The notes beneath the pieces were generated by a model. It had not been told where the DNA came from and did no database searches. It saw only the letters and a list, made by a program, of their open reading frames with translations. From Neogemmobacter tilapiae (lineage in GTDB: Bacteria > Pseudomonadota > Alphaproteobacteria > Rhodobacterales > Rhodobacteraceae): DNA of 64,000 nt. Of this stretch, positions 15,870-25,183 are shown piece by piece. The DNA lies in the NCBI RefSeq assembly GCF_014652215.1, contig NZ_BMYJ01000008.1:62001-126000 (forward strand), given 5' to 3'. Every line of letters begins with the position of its first letter. Positions within the stretch are counted from its first letter, which is position 1. Position numbers and translations under genes: made by a program.

Positions 15870-16619
15870 TTACAGAGCTTTAGCCGCCGCGATCGACCGC
15901 GTGGCGAAACGTTTGTGGTCCGAGGGGTTGTCATGTTCCATGACGAAATGTTTCACGCCAATGCCGCGCAGGGCGGCGATGATGGTTTTCCAATCGACGG
16001 TGCCTTGGCCCAGATCGGCCCAGCCGTCCTCATCCGTATTCTCGCCCTTGGGCGCAATGTCTTTGACATGGGCGGCGGTGATGCGATCCTTGTAATCGGC
16101 GATCCATTTCAGCGGATCAGCGCCACCGCGAACAACCCAAGCCACGTCCATTTCCCATTCCAGCGAAGGCCCGCCTTCGAACATCGCCGCTTGCGGGATG
16201 GTGCCATCGGGCAGGGCCACCAGTTCAAAGTCATGGTTGTGCCAGCCAAAGCCGTAACCTGCGGCCTTATAGGGTGCGCCAGCCTTTTCCAGCCGGGCAC
16301 CAAAAGCGCGCCAGCCGGCGGCATCGGTGGGGCGGTCTTCGGGCATCACATAGGGGCAATAGATTTTCGACATGTTCAGCGATTTCGCAATCGACAGAAC
16401 CTTATCCACTTCGGTTTCCAGCATCTGCAAACCGAAATGCCCGGTGGCCATCGACAGGCCCGTAGCCTTGAGCGCGGCCCCCAGTTCGGCGACAAGCTGG
16501 TCATTGGCATAAAGCGCGCCGTAGCCTTCGACGCCGGTATAGCCCGCCTCGGCCAGCATTTTCAGCGTGTCGGCCAAGGGCGGAAAGTTGCGCGAGGAGT
16601 AGAGTTGATAGCTGAACAT
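15870..16619 (-). CDS. Sugar phosphate isomerase/epimerase (TIM barrel, operon copy)
   Basis: AP-endonuclease-2/xylose-isomerase-like TIM barrel of 249 residues. Metal-ligand segments are visible: YGFGWHNHDFEL, EWEMDVAWV, ITAAHVKDI and the C-terminal FVMEHDNPSDHKRF. Such enzymes isomerise or epimerise sugars or keto-inositols with a divalent metal. It starts 12 bases upstream of the Gfo/Idh/MocA gene, and the two are commonly paired. No signal peptide, so cytoplasmic. Confidence 0.83.
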   Translation of the reverse strand: MFSYQLYSSRNFPPLADTLKMLAEAGYTGVEGYGALYANDQLVAELGAALKATGLSMATGHFGLQMLETEVDKVLSIAKSLNMSKIYCPYVMPEDRPTDAAGWRAFGARLEKAGAPYKAAGYGFGWHNHDFELVALPDGTIPQAAMFEGGPSLEWEMDVAWVVRGGADPLKWIADYKDRITAAHVKDIAPKGENTDEDGWADLGQGTVDWKTIIAALRGIGVKHFVMEHDNPSDHKRFATRSIAAAKAL

Positions 16620-16631
16620 CGTTCGTTCCTT

Positions 16632-19025
16632 TCAGGTGTTCTTTCCATAGGTCGCGCTGTGCAGATCCCGGAGGGTGAACTGCGGCTGGGCCTTGGGGTC
16701 TTTCGGGGTGAAGGTGATCGTCGCCGGATGGCCGGGGAACAGCGCCATCGCATTCTGGCTGAACCGCCCGTCACAGTCGGCTTCGACAGCAACGAAGAGC
16801 GCCAGCTTTTCGGCGGCGATGGTGATGGTCCAGACGGGGCCGGGTGTGATGGTGTGGCTTAGGCCTGCGTCCTGTAGATCATAGGCCTTGTAGGGCAGGG
16901 GGGCGAAATGGTCGCCACCCAAGCGGTTGCCAGCGGCATCGGTCCAAGTGAAGGCCAGCATGTCCTGCGGGCCAAGGGCGGATTTCGGTACCGTCAGCGC
17001 CAGTTTGGCGGCATCCGGGGCGACCGTGACCTGCGCTTTGTTTATCGCCCGTGTCGTCCCATCCATCGCCACGGCGACAGCGGAAACCACCAGATCGACG
17101 GCGGTCAGCGTGTCATTCACCGCGCGCAGTTCGATGTTGTCGCCCAAGGGCACGGCGGAAACCGTGATTGGGGCGAAGAAGGCTTTCGCCATATGGTGCA
17201 TCAGCTTCCAATCACCGCCGTGGTCCAGCGATGCCCAAGAACAGACGGGCCAGGTGTCGTTCAACTGCCAGTACAGTGCCCCCATGCAATGCGGTTTCAG
17301 ACTGCGCCACTGGGTGACGGCGGTCTTGATCGCAAGGCCCTGCTGGACTTGGGACAGATAGACAAAGTTCGGGAAATCCACCGGAAAGCGGAAATAGCGG
17401 AACATGGTTTCCGCGATGCGCGCATTGCCACCCTTGTTCTTTTGGTGGCTTTCCATGACGGGGGCGGCGATGTTCCAATCCTTTTCATCGGCAAAGCGGC
17501 GGATGGTGTTCATCGAAGGATAGGACTGGAACCCGAATTCCGAACAGAAGCGCGGCTTTACATCGCGGTAATGATCGAAATCGCGCCCCTCGTGCCAGAC
17601 GGACCAAAAGTGCATGTCGCCCGATGAATCATCATGCCAAGCGTCGCCGAAATTCATCGGGCCGGGGCTGGGCGAGGATGGCCACCAATTCGCATGGGGC
17701 AGAACCGACAGCATGGCGGTTTCGATGGTGCGGTTCAGACGGTCATAGTTCACCAGATAGCGGTCACGGTCTTTGCGCGTGACCTCGTACCAACTGATCG
17801 CGCCGATCAATTCGTTGTCGCCGCACCAGACGGCGATACAGGCATGGTGATTCATGCGGGCGACGACATCGCGCACCTCGGCGTCCACCTCGGCCAGATA
17901 GTCGGGGGTGGAGGGGTAGATGTTGCAAGAGAACATAAAGTCCTGCCAGACCATCAGCCCCAATTCGCTGCACAGGTCATAGAACCAATCCGGTTCATAG
18001 CGCCCGCCACCCCAGACGCGGATCATGTTCATATTCGCATCGACCGCCGATTGCAGCAAATCGCGCACGGCTTCGGGGGTGATCCGGCCTGCCAAGGCAT
18101 CGGCGGGAATCCAGTTTGCCCCGCGGGCAAAGACCGGATGGCCGTTGACCTTGAAACCAAAGCTCCGACCCGCCGCATCGGGTTCACTGACCAGTTGCAG
18201 GTCGCGCAGCCCGATCTTGCGGTGGGCCGAGGCCCCGTCGCAGGTAACGATCAGGTCGTGCAGGGTCTGCGGGCCAAGGCCAGCGGGCCACCAGAGGTCT
18301 GGCTTGTCGATCACCAGTTGCAGGTGCGCCTTGCCGGTGGCATCGGGCTGGGCGGTGGCCGTCACGCCGCAAAGCGTGGCGGTCACGGGTGCGGTGGTGT
18401 TCACGACCTGAACCGTCAGATCGACCGTCGCCTTGCCGCCGGAATGCGTCTGCTTGACGATGATATCGCCCACACGCGGGCCGATGGGCTCCAGCCGGAT
18501 CGCGCCATAAAGGCCAAAGGTCGCCAGCGCAATGTTCCAGTCCCAACCAAAATCGCATTGCTGTTTGCGCAGCAGGTTGCCGTTCGGGATGGGCGAGTTT
18601 GCATCGCTCCACGGCAGAAAGAACGGCTGGGCCGCCTGCCGCGCCGCCCCTTCGCGCACCGGGGATTTAAAGCGAATTTCGATGTTGTTCTTGCCCGCCC
18701 GCAGCGTTGTCGAAACGTTAATACGATAACGCCGAAACATGTTTTCCGCAGCCAGAACCTGAGACCCGTTGAGCCAGATTTCCGCCACGCAATCGAGTTC
18801 TTCGATCACCAGTTCCGACGCGGTTCCGGCGTGATCAAACTGCCGTGTCGCCGTCCAGTCGCGTTCGCCGATCCAGCGCAGGTCGTATTCGTTCCGACCC
18901 CAATAGGGGTCGGAAATCTTGCCAGCCTTGTGCAAGGCATCCACGCCATCGCCGGGCAGGGCGAATTCAGCTTTGATTTGGCCGCTTTCATCAGAAAGCG
19001 ACCAGATTCCGCTAAGGTCTTGCAT
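16632..19025 (-). CDS. Glycoside hydrolase family 2, beta-mannosidase
   Basis: 797 residues. An N-terminal sugar-binding jelly roll, a GH2 immunoglobulin domain, a TIM barrel and C-terminal beta domains follow in order. Acid/base Glu in CIAVWCGDNE (~residue 404) and nucleophile Glu in FCSEFGFQSYPS (~493) match beta-mannosidases rather than beta-galactosidases. No signal peptide, so it hydrolyses imported manno-oligosaccharides in the cytoplasm. Start MQDLSGIW overlaps the regulation of the ABC ATPase gene: the ATPase stop TAA and this ATG are one base apart (TAAGATG), implying coupling. Confidence 0.88.
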   Translation of the reverse strand: MQDLSGIWSLSDESGQIKAEFALPGDGVDALHKAGKISDPYWGRNEYDLRWIGERDWTATRQFDHAGTASELVIEELDCVAEIWLNGSQVLAAENMFRRYRINVSTTLRAGKNNIEIRFKSPVREGAARQAAQPFFLPWSDANSPIPNGNLLRKQQCDFGWDWNIALATFGLYGAIRLEPIGPRVGDIIVKQTHSGGKATVDLTVQVVNTTAPVTATLCGVTATAQPDATGKAHLQLVIDKPDLWWPAGLGPQTLHDLIVTCDGASAHRKIGLRDLQLVSEPDAAGRSFGFKVNGHPVFARGANWIPADALAGRITPEAVRDLLQSAVDANMNMIRVWGGGRYEPDWFYDLCSELGLMVWQDFMFSCNIYPSTPDYLAEVDAEVRDVVARMNHHACIAVWCGDNELIGAISWYEVTRKDRDRYLVNYDRLNRTIETAMLSVLPHANWWPSSPSPGPMNFGDAWHDDSSGDMHFWSVWHEGRDFDHYRDVKPRFCSEFGFQSYPSMNTIRRFADEKDWNIAAPVMESHQKNKGGNARIAETMFRYFRFPVDFPNFVYLSQVQQGLAIKTAVTQWRSLKPHCMGALYWQLNDTWPVCSWASLDHGGDWKLMHHMAKAFFAPITVSAVPLGDNIELRAVNDTLTAVDLVVSAVAVAMDGTTRAINKAQVTVAPDAAKLALTVPKSALGPQDMLAFTWTDAAGNRLGGDHFAPLPYKAYDLQDAGLSHTITPGPVWTITIAAEKLALFVAVEADCDGRFSQNAMALFPGHPATITFTPKDPKAQPQFTLRDLHSATYGKNT

Positions 19026-19026
19026 C

Positions 19027-20124
19027 TTACACCCGTGCCTCGGTTTCCGCGTCAAAGATCGAGGCCTTGGACATATCGACCTCCAGATGCACTGACGTGC
19101 CTGCGTTCAGCCGGTCTTCGACCGGAATCCGCACGCTGATCTGGTTGTCTCCGGCTTTCAGCCACAGCAGACTGTCGGCCCCAAGGTTTTCGTCAATCTC
19201 GACCGTGGCGGCGATGGTTTTGCCCGCGACGGCGGTGTTCGTCACCGTCAGATGTTCCGGGCGCAGGCCCAGAATGGCCTTGGGCCGGTCGATCAGCGCG
19301 CCGCCTTCGTAACCTGCAAGATCGACCACGATCCCCTCGGCATAGAACTTGCCGCCTTTGACCGCACCGTGGATGAAATTCATCGACGGGCTGCCGATGA
19401 AGCCTGCGACGAACAGGTTTGCCGGGCGGTTATAGATGGTCTGCGGTTCGTCCAATTGCTGAATGACCCCGCCGCGCATCACGGCGATCCGGTCGGCCAG
19501 CGTCAGCGCCTCGATCTGGTCATGCGTCACATAGACCATCGTGTTGTTCAGCTTGTTGTGCAGCCGCTTGATTTCCACCCGCAGTTCCGAACGCAGCTTT
19601 GCGTCCAGGTTCGACAGGGGTTCGTCAAACAGGAACACGTCTACATCCCGCACCAACGCCCGTCCGATGGCGACGCGCTGGCGCTGACCACCCGACAGGG
19701 CCCCCGGTTTGCGATCCAGCAAGGGCTGGATTTGCAGAATTTCGGCGGCGCGGGCCACCCGCGCGTCGATTTCCGCCTGCGGCATCTTTTGATTTTTCAG
19801 GCCGAAGGACATGTTCCCCCGCACCGTCATCTGCGGATACAGCGCATAGGATTGGAAAACCATCCCGATGCCCCGCTCGCTGGGCTCGGCCCAGGTCACG
19901 TTCTTGCCCTTGATCCAGATTTGCCCGTCGGTGATGTCCAAAAGGCCCGCGATGCAGTTCAGCAGCGTCGATTTGCCACAGCCCGACGGCCCCAGCAGCA
20001 CGATGAATTCGCCGGGTGCCACCTCAAGATCCATCCGTTTCAGCACTTGCACCGCGCCAAAGTTCAGCGTCAGGTCACGGATCGAGATGGAGGATTCCGT
20101 ATTCACAGCAGTCATGGTGTTCAT
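19027..20124 (-). CDS. Sugar ABC transporter ATPase (MalK/UgpC type)
   Basis: Cytoplasmic ATPase of a CUT1 importer, 365 residues. Walker A GPSGCGKST, signature LSGGQRQRVAIGRA, Walker B VFLFDEPLSNLD and the H-loop YVTHDQ are all intact. The C-terminal ~130 residues form the TOBE/OB regulatory domain (GLRPEHL motif). It energises the two permeases encoded immediately upstream. Start at the first ATG with AAAGG 10 bases ahead; 6 bases separate it from the preceding stop. Confidence 0.93.
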   Translation of the reverse strand: MNTMTAVNTESSISIRDLTLNFGAVQVLKRMDLEVAPGEFIVLLGPSGCGKSTLLNCIAGLLDITDGQIWIKGKNVTWAEPSERGIGMVFQSYALYPQMTVRGNMSFGLKNQKMPQAEIDARVARAAEILQIQPLLDRKPGALSGGQRQRVAIGRALVRDVDVFLFDEPLSNLDAKLRSELRVEIKRLHNKLNNTMVYVTHDQIEALTLADRIAVMRGGVIQQLDEPQTIYNRPANLFVAGFIGSPSMNFIHGAVKGGKFYAEGIVVDLAGYEGGALIDRPKAILGLRPEHLTVTNTAVAGKTIAATVEIDENLGADSLLWLKAGDNQISVRIPVEDRLNAGTSVHLEVDMSKASIFDAETEARV

Positions 20125-20130
20125 TTCAGG

Positions 20131-21099
20131 TCAGCCTTTCACAGCACCGGCGGCGATGCCGCGAACGAAAAGTTTGCCGGACACAAAGTAGACGATCAGC
20201 GGAACCAGACCCGTCAGCAGCGTCGCCGCCATGTTGACGTTGTATTCCTTGATCCCCTGGACCGAGTTGACGATGTTGTTCAACTGAACGGTCATCGGAT
20301 AAATTTCGGGCTTGGTGTAGATCACCCCGAACAGGAAGTCATTCCAGATCCCCGTCACCTGCAAGATCATGGCCACCACAAAGATGGGCAAGGACATGGG
20401 CAGCATGATGCGGAAGAAGATGCCCCAGAAACCAGCCCCATCGACACGGCCCGCCTTGAACAGCTCTTCGGGCAGCGATGCGAAATAGTTGCGGAACAGC
20501 AGGGTCAGGATCGGCATCCCAAAGATGGTATGGACGATGACCAACCCCCAAAGCGTGCCATAGACTTGGACCTTACCCAAACCGAGGGCCACGGTGAAAA
20601 AGCTGATCCCGTCGCCCAGATTCTTCAGCACCAGAACGATGGGGTAAAGCATCACCTGATAGGGGATGAAGGCCCCGATCAGCAGGACGGCAAAGAAAAA
20701 CTCCGATCCCTTGAACTTCCAGTTGGCAAGGGCATAGCCCGTCACGCTGGCGATGGTGATCGACACGACCACCGAAGGCACCAGAATCCAGACCGAGTTC
20801 CAGAAGCCGCGCGACAGGCCATCGCAGTTGATGCCGGTGCAGGCGGTGGACCAGGCCTTGACCCAAGGCTCGAACGTCACCTCCAGCGGCGGGGCAAAGA
20901 TGTTGCCCATACGGATTTCGGGCATACCCTTCAGCGATGTCACGATCATCACATACAGCGGCAGGGCATAATAGATCGCCACGATGATCAGCGTGCCATA
21001 CAGCATGATGTTGCGGGGCGCGAAAGCATTGCGCGGTTTGGCACCGCGCGGGCCGGGGCCGATGCCCACGGCAGGGGTGTTTGCGGTTGCGTCAGCCAC
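20131..21099 (-). CDS. Sugar ABC transporter permease (MalG type)
   Basis: 322 residues, six membrane segments after a ~25-residue polar N-terminus. The EAA loop SLPEELFKAGRVDGAGFWGIF contacts the ATPase. Member of the CUT1 carbohydrate permease family. Its start overlaps the preceding permease's stop by 8 bases, a sign of tight coupling. Works with the MalF-type partner and either binding protein. Confidence 0.92.
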   Translation of the reverse strand: MADATANTPAVGIGPGPRGAKPRNAFAPRNIMLYGTLIIVAIYYALPLYVMIVTSLKGMPEIRMGNIFAPPLEVTFEPWVKAWSTACTGINCDGLSRGFWNSVWILVPSVVVSITIASVTGYALANWKFKGSEFFFAVLLIGAFIPYQVMLYPIVLVLKNLGDGISFFTVALGLGKVQVYGTLWGLVIVHTIFGMPILTLLFRNYFASLPEELFKAGRVDGAGFWGIFFRIMLPMSLPIFVVAMILQVTGIWNDFLFGVIYTKPEIYPMTVQLNNIVNSVQGIKEYNVNMAATLLTGLVPLIVYFVSGKLFVRGIAAGAVKG

Positions 21100-22060
21100 G
21101 GCTCTTCTTGCCTCCGAATTCGAGATAGGCCCAAGGGATCAGGATGATGGCCACCGCGACCAACATCATGGTGGATGCGGCAAAGCCTTGGGCCAAGTTC
21201 TGATCCTTGAACATGCGGTCCATGACGTAAAGCGCAGGCATTTGGCTGGAGGTGCCGGGACCGCCAGAGGTTTGCGCGACGACGAGGTCATAGACCTTGA
21301 CGATACCGCTGGCGATCAGCACGACCGAGGTCACGATCACCGGGCGGATCATCGGGATGATGATTTGCACATAGGTCTTCCAGACGGGAATCCCCTCAAT
21401 CCGGCTGGCCTTCCAGATGTCTTCGTCGATGCCGCGGATGCCCGCCAGCATCAGGCACATGACAAGGCCCGTGCCTTGCCAAAGCCCGGCGATCAGGATG
21501 CCGTAGATCACAAATTGGTCGGAATGCAGCGGGTCAAAGACAAAGGATTCAAAGCCCAGATCGCGCACGACTTTCTCAATCCCGAAGTCAGGGTTGAGGA
21601 TCCATTGCCAGACAAGCCCCGTCACGATGAAGGACAGGGCGAAAGGGTAAAGGATGATGGTGCGGAAGGTGTTCTCGAACCGAATCTTGCGGTCCAGCAA
21701 GGCGGCCAGCGTAAAGCCGATGACCAGGCTAAAGATCATGGAGCAGGTGCCGTAGACGGCAAGGTTCTTGATCGAAACCATCCAACGGTCATTGCCCCAC
21801 AACCGTTCGTATTGGGCCAAGCCTACGAAATCCAGCTTGGGCAGCAGCTTGGAACTGGTAAAGGAATGGACCACCGTCCAGATGGTGCAGCCAACGAAAA
21901 TGACCAGAACGGTCAGGATCATGGGCACAAGCGCGATCTTTGAGGCGAGGTTGCGGAACAGCCGACTGGGTTTGCGGGCGATGGGTAAGGTTGCCTGTGT
22001 GGCAACGGAACCCGGCGCGCCGCGCGCCCCGGATGACGAAGAAATGCCGGTATCGGCCAT
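21092..22060 (-). CDS. Sugar ABC transporter permease (MalF type)
   Basis: 322 residues. About 30 disordered polar residues, then six membrane segments. The EAA loop is DEDIWKASRIEGIPVWKTYV. First permease of the CUT1 transporter, partner of the MalG-type protein encoded next. A ~110-base gap with a hairpin separates it from the binding-protein gene. Confidence 0.92.
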   Translation of the reverse strand: MADTGISSSSGARGAPGSVATQATLPIARKPSRLFRNLASKIALVPMILTVLVIFVGCTIWTVVHSFTSSKLLPKLDFVGLAQYERLWGNDRWMVSIKNLAVYGTCSMIFSLVIGFTLAALLDRKIRFENTFRTIILYPFALSFIVTGLVWQWILNPDFGIEKVVRDLGFESFVFDPLHSDQFVIYGILIAGLWQGTGLVMCLMLAGIRGIDEDIWKASRIEGIPVWKTYVQIIIPMIRPVIVTSVVLIASGIVKVYDLVVAQTSGGPGTSSQMPALYVMDRMFKDQNLAQGFAASTMMLVAVAIILIPWAYLEFGGKKSRG

Positions 22061-22122
22061 TGTACGATTTCCCCCTGGGTACTTCCCACCTTGACCGCAA
22101 GCGTATCATCAAAGCGGGTAGA

Positions 22123-22149
22123 CAAATAGGCCCGACCGTTTCCGGCCGG
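22123..22149 (-). terminator. Hairpin after first binding-protein gene
   Basis: Inverted repeat AGGCCCGACCG / CGGCCGGGCCT (one G-U) between the binding protein and permease genes. Such hairpins commonly let the binding protein be expressed above the permeases. Confidence 0.6.
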
Positions 22150-22170
22150 GCCTGCGATCCTAACGCCGGA

Positions 22171-23403
22171 TCATTCTGCGGCAGCGATGATTTCGACGTA
22201 TTTCGCTTGCGCGTCAGCCGCCGTCATCGTGTCCGAGTTCCAGAATTCGACCATCAGGTCTTCGATCTGGCCAGTGGTGTCGGGGGTCAGCAACTCGTCA
22301 CCCGACGGGATGATCGCGCCCGAAGCCAGGATTTCCAGACCTTGCTTCATGCAGTCGTTGGCAGCAGCCAGATCGACGTCGCCACGGATCGGCAGCGAGC
22401 CTTTCTTCAGGTTGAACGCCACTTGCACTTCCGGCGAGACCAACAGGGCGGCCAGGCGCTTTTGTGCTTCGGTGACTTCCGGATCGTCGTTCAGCGGGAA
22501 GTAGAAGGCGTCCCCGCCGGTCGAGATGATCTTGTTCACGCCCAGACCCGGCAGGCAGGTATAGTCGGTGCCGGCCACTTGGTTCGCGACCTGGAATTCA
22601 CCCTGCGCCCAGTCACCCATGATCTGGCCGCCGGCTGCGCCGGTGATAACCATGTTAGTCGCTTGGTTCCAGTCCTGGACGTTCGAGCCTTTCGCCATTT
22701 CGCGGGCTTCGACAGCCGCTTCAAAGACTTTGGTCATTTCCGGGCCGGCGGCCACGGCTTCGTCCTTGTCTTTGTTGACTTTCAGCCACACGTCCTGACC
22801 GGCGATGGCGACGTTCAACACGCCGAAGGCGCCCGACGACTGCCAAGGCTGCTGACCCATTGCCAGCGGCTGGATCCCGGCCTCGCGCAGTTTCGGCGCT
22901 GCGGCGGCAAATTCGGTCCAGTTGGTCGGAACCGCAACACCAGCTTTGGCGAAGGCGGCGTTCGACAGCCAGATCCACTGCCACGAGTGGATGTTCACCG
23001 GGGCGCAATAGATTTTGCCGTCCAGCGTGCAGGCGTCCAGCAGGCTCGGCGGGTTGATGACTTCCTTCCACTTGTTGGCTTCCGCCACTTCGGTCAGGTC
23101 CAGCATCAGGCCGGCTTCGATCAGCTCTTCAGCCTGCCGACCGTGGTTCAATTGGGTCGCGCCCATCGGGTCACCGCCCAGAATGCGGCTGATGATGATC
23201 GGACGCGCGGTGCCGCCCGAACCGGCAATAGCGCCGTCGATCCACTTGTCGCCCGAAGCGTCGAACGCTTTGGCGAATTCGGCCACGGCCGCGGCTTCAC
23301 CGCCCGAGGTCCACCAGTGGGTCACTTCCAATTCGGTGGCCGATGCCGACATCGGCAGCGCAACCGAAGCGAACAGCGCAGCGGCGATTTTGAAGTTCTT
23401 CAT
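22171..23403 (-). CDS. Sugar ABC transporter substrate-binding protein 1
   Basis: Periplasmic CUT1 solute-binding protein, 410 residues, signal peptide ~1-22 (ends SASA, mature ATELEV). The mature N-terminus TELEVTHWWTSGGE resembles glucose/mannose binding proteins of the GtsA group. Conserved ligand-region features include NIHSWQWIWLSN and Trp187 in QQPWQSS. First gene of the transporter operon, behind a LacI-type operator at 23441. A close paralogue is encoded 307 bases upstream. Confidence 0.92.
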   Translation of the reverse strand: MKNFKIAAALFASVALPMSASATELEVTHWWTSGGEAAAVAEFAKAFDASGDKWIDGAIAGSGGTARPIIISRILGGDPMGATQLNHGRQAEELIEAGLMLDLTEVAEANKWKEVINPPSLLDACTLDGKIYCAPVNIHSWQWIWLSNAAFAKAGVAVPTNWTEFAAAAPKLREAGIQPLAMGQQPWQSSGAFGVLNVAIAGQDVWLKVNKDKDEAVAAGPEMTKVFEAAVEAREMAKGSNVQDWNQATNMVITGAAGGQIMGDWAQGEFQVANQVAGTDYTCLPGLGVNKIISTGGDAFYFPLNDDPEVTEAQKRLAALLVSPEVQVAFNLKKGSLPIRGDVDLAAANDCMKQGLEILASGAIIPSGDELLTPDTTGQIEDLMVEFWNSDTMTAADAQAKYVEIIAAAE

Positions 23404-23440
23404 ATAGTCCTCCCAGACATGAAACGTTATGGCGTGATAG

Positions 23441-23454
23441 CTATAACGTTATAG
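23441..23454. promoter_or_regulatory. LacI-type operator before binding protein 1
   Basis: Perfect 14-base palindrome CTATAACGTTATAG with the central CG typical of LacI/GalR sites. A weaker related site (ATGAAACGTTATGG) is centred 22 bases away at 23419-23432. Matches the two sites at 24961-24995. Confidence 0.75.
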
Positions 23455-23653
23455 TTTTTAAGGGCAAGCCAAGTTTGCCCCGATTGTGCAGCTTTTCAAG
23501 GGTTCCAGCAGACCTTCCCAGAATCACACCGCTGTCACCGAATATGCACGGAAAACTGCCGCCCGTGCATCAAATCTTTGTCCTCAAGCGAATGTTAGCG
23601 GGGTTTCATGTTTGCGCAAACATTTTCCGCGCCTCCGCGAAAAGAAAATGAAA

Positions 23654-23682
23654 GCCCCGCCGGGCAGTTGCCACGGCGGGGC
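23654..23682 (-). terminator. Terminator of binding-protein gene 2
   Basis: 9-pair stem GCCCCGCCG / CGGCGGGGC, followed on the minus strand by TTTCATTTTC. It separates this gene from the main transporter operon. Confidence 0.8.
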
Positions 23683-23710
23683 CAAGGTGCAGGCCTGTTT
23701 CGCCTAAAAA

Positions 23711-24946
23711 CTATTGTGCCCTCGCAATGATTTCCGCGTATTTTGCCTGAAGATCAGTCGCCGTCATCTGGTCCGAATTCCAGAATTCGACGAGCAGATC
23801 CTCAATCTCACCATTGGTCTCGGGCGACAACAACATGTCGCCGCTGGGCAGGATGTTGCCCGAAGCAAGAATGTCGAGGCCCTGTTTCATGCAATCGTTT
23901 GCGCTCGCCAGGTCGATATCCCCCCGAATCGGCAGTGAGCCCTTCTTCAGGTTGAAGGCCACCTGAACCGCTGGCGAAACCAGCAGCGAGGCCAGGCGTT
24001 TCTGGGCGGCTGTAATGTCGGGGTCATCGTTGGTTGGGAAATAGAAGGCATCCCCCCCGGTCGAGATGATTCGGTTGACACCCAGTCCCGGCAGGCAGGT
24101 GTAATCTTGCCCTGCTGTCTGGCCCGCGACTTGGAATTCACCCTGCGCCCAATCGCCCACGATCTGCCCGGCGGCCTTGCCCTCGATCACCAGTTTTGTG
24201 GCGTGGTTCCATTGGTCAATGCGTTCTGGCACTTTGGACATGGCGCGCGCCATGTCGGCGGCTTCAAAGACCTTGGCCATTTCGGGGCCCGCCGCCACGG
24301 CTTCGTCCTTGTCGACGTTGACTTTGGCCCATACTTCTTTGCCCGCAATCGCGATCGACAGAACCTCGAACAACCCGCCGATTTGGCGCGGCTGATCTGG
24401 CACCGCCAACGGCAGGATACCCGCCGCCCGCAGGGCATCGGACGAGGCGACATATTCGTCCCAGTTTGTTGGCACCGGAACGCCGGCCTTTTCAAAGGCC
24501 TCGTTCGACAGCCAGAGCCATTGCCAGGAATGGATGTTCACCGGCGCGCAATAGACCTTGCCGTCAATCGTGCAGCTGTCCAGCAGACTCACCGGCTGGA
24601 TGATGTCCCGCCAACCTTCGGCCTCAGCCACATCGGTGATGTCTTGCAAGACCCCCGCGTCGATCAATTCTTGCGCCTGCAAGCCGTGGTTCAACTGGGT
24701 CGCTCCCATCGGGTCGCCCCCAAGGATCCGGCTGACGATGATCGGTCGCGCTGTGCCCCCCGAACCAAAGATGGCCTGATCCACCCAATGGTCGCCCGAA
24801 GCATCAAAAGCCTTGGCGAATTCGGCCACGGCCGCTGATTCTCCGCCCGACGTCCACCAATGGGTGACTTCCAATTCGGTCGCTTGCACGACCTGCGGCA
24901 GCAACGACAAAGTCAGCAACGAAGCCCCGCGAATTCCGCTTCTCAT
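23711..24946 (-). CDS. Sugar ABC transporter substrate-binding protein 2 (paralogue)
   Basis: 411-residue close paralogue of the binding protein at 22171; the mature parts align nearly end to end without large gaps. Signal peptide ~1-22 (MRSGIRG..QATELEV). Differences cluster around residues 165-195: QQPWQSSGAFGVLN in copy 1 is DQPRQIGGLFEVLS here, so Trp187 becomes Arg. It has its own paired operator and terminator, and no permease of its own. It probably feeds a different ligand to the same transporter. Confidence 0.9.
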   Translation of the reverse strand: MRSGIRGASLLTLSLLPQVVQATELEVTHWWTSGGESAAVAEFAKAFDASGDHWVDQAIFGSGGTARPIIVSRILGGDPMGATQLNHGLQAQELIDAGVLQDITDVAEAEGWRDIIQPVSLLDSCTIDGKVYCAPVNIHSWQWLWLSNEAFEKAGVPVPTNWDEYVASSDALRAAGILPLAVPDQPRQIGGLFEVLSIAIAGKEVWAKVNVDKDEAVAAGPEMAKVFEAADMARAMSKVPERIDQWNHATKLVIEGKAAGQIVGDWAQGEFQVAGQTAGQDYTCLPGLGVNRIISTGGDAFYFPTNDDPDITAAQKRLASLLVSPAVQVAFNLKKGSLPIRGDIDLASANDCMKQGLDILASGNILPSGDMLLSPETNGEIEDLLVEFWNSDQMTATDLQAKYAEIIARAQ

Positions 24947-24960
24947 AAAAGTCTCCGGCT

Positions 24961-24995
24961 CTACAACGATATAGTGATTCCCTATATCGTTGTAG
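24961..24995. promoter_or_regulatory. Paired LacI-type operators between binding protein 2 and lacI
   Basis: CTACAACGATATAG and CTATATCGTTGTAG are exact reverse complements separated by 7 bases. Each is also a near match to CTATAACGTTATAG. Their CG centres are 21 bases apart, two helical turns, so two dimers could sit on the same face. The position controls both divergent genes. Confidence 0.75.
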
Positions 24996-25183
24996 TAATA
25001 CCTTTCAAACGATCTTTTCGCTTGCGCGCGTTTACAAGCACATCATTGTAGAAGGTAAGGAATCAGAAGGTTCCAAGATTTGCTGCAAGAAACTGGTGTG
25101 TAAGAAGGTGCGTGAGTGTTGATAGATCAAGGTGTTGCTGGGCCGCGGGGGCCTGTTCTTGTATTGCGGGTGGGGGGGCGGGA

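Larger units (their letters stand above)
23404..23710. other. Intergenic region between the two binding-protein genes
   Basis: No gene seen in 307 bases. It holds the LacI-type operator (23441-23454), AT-rich promoter sequence just after it, and the terminator of the second binding-protein gene (23654-23682). Confidence 0.6.

Noticed and set aside
19252-21147. 631-residue plus-strand open frame opposite the sugar ABC genes
   Set aside because: Antisense shadow of genes with intact Walker and EAA motifs; the translation is His/Arg/Gln-rich without domain features.
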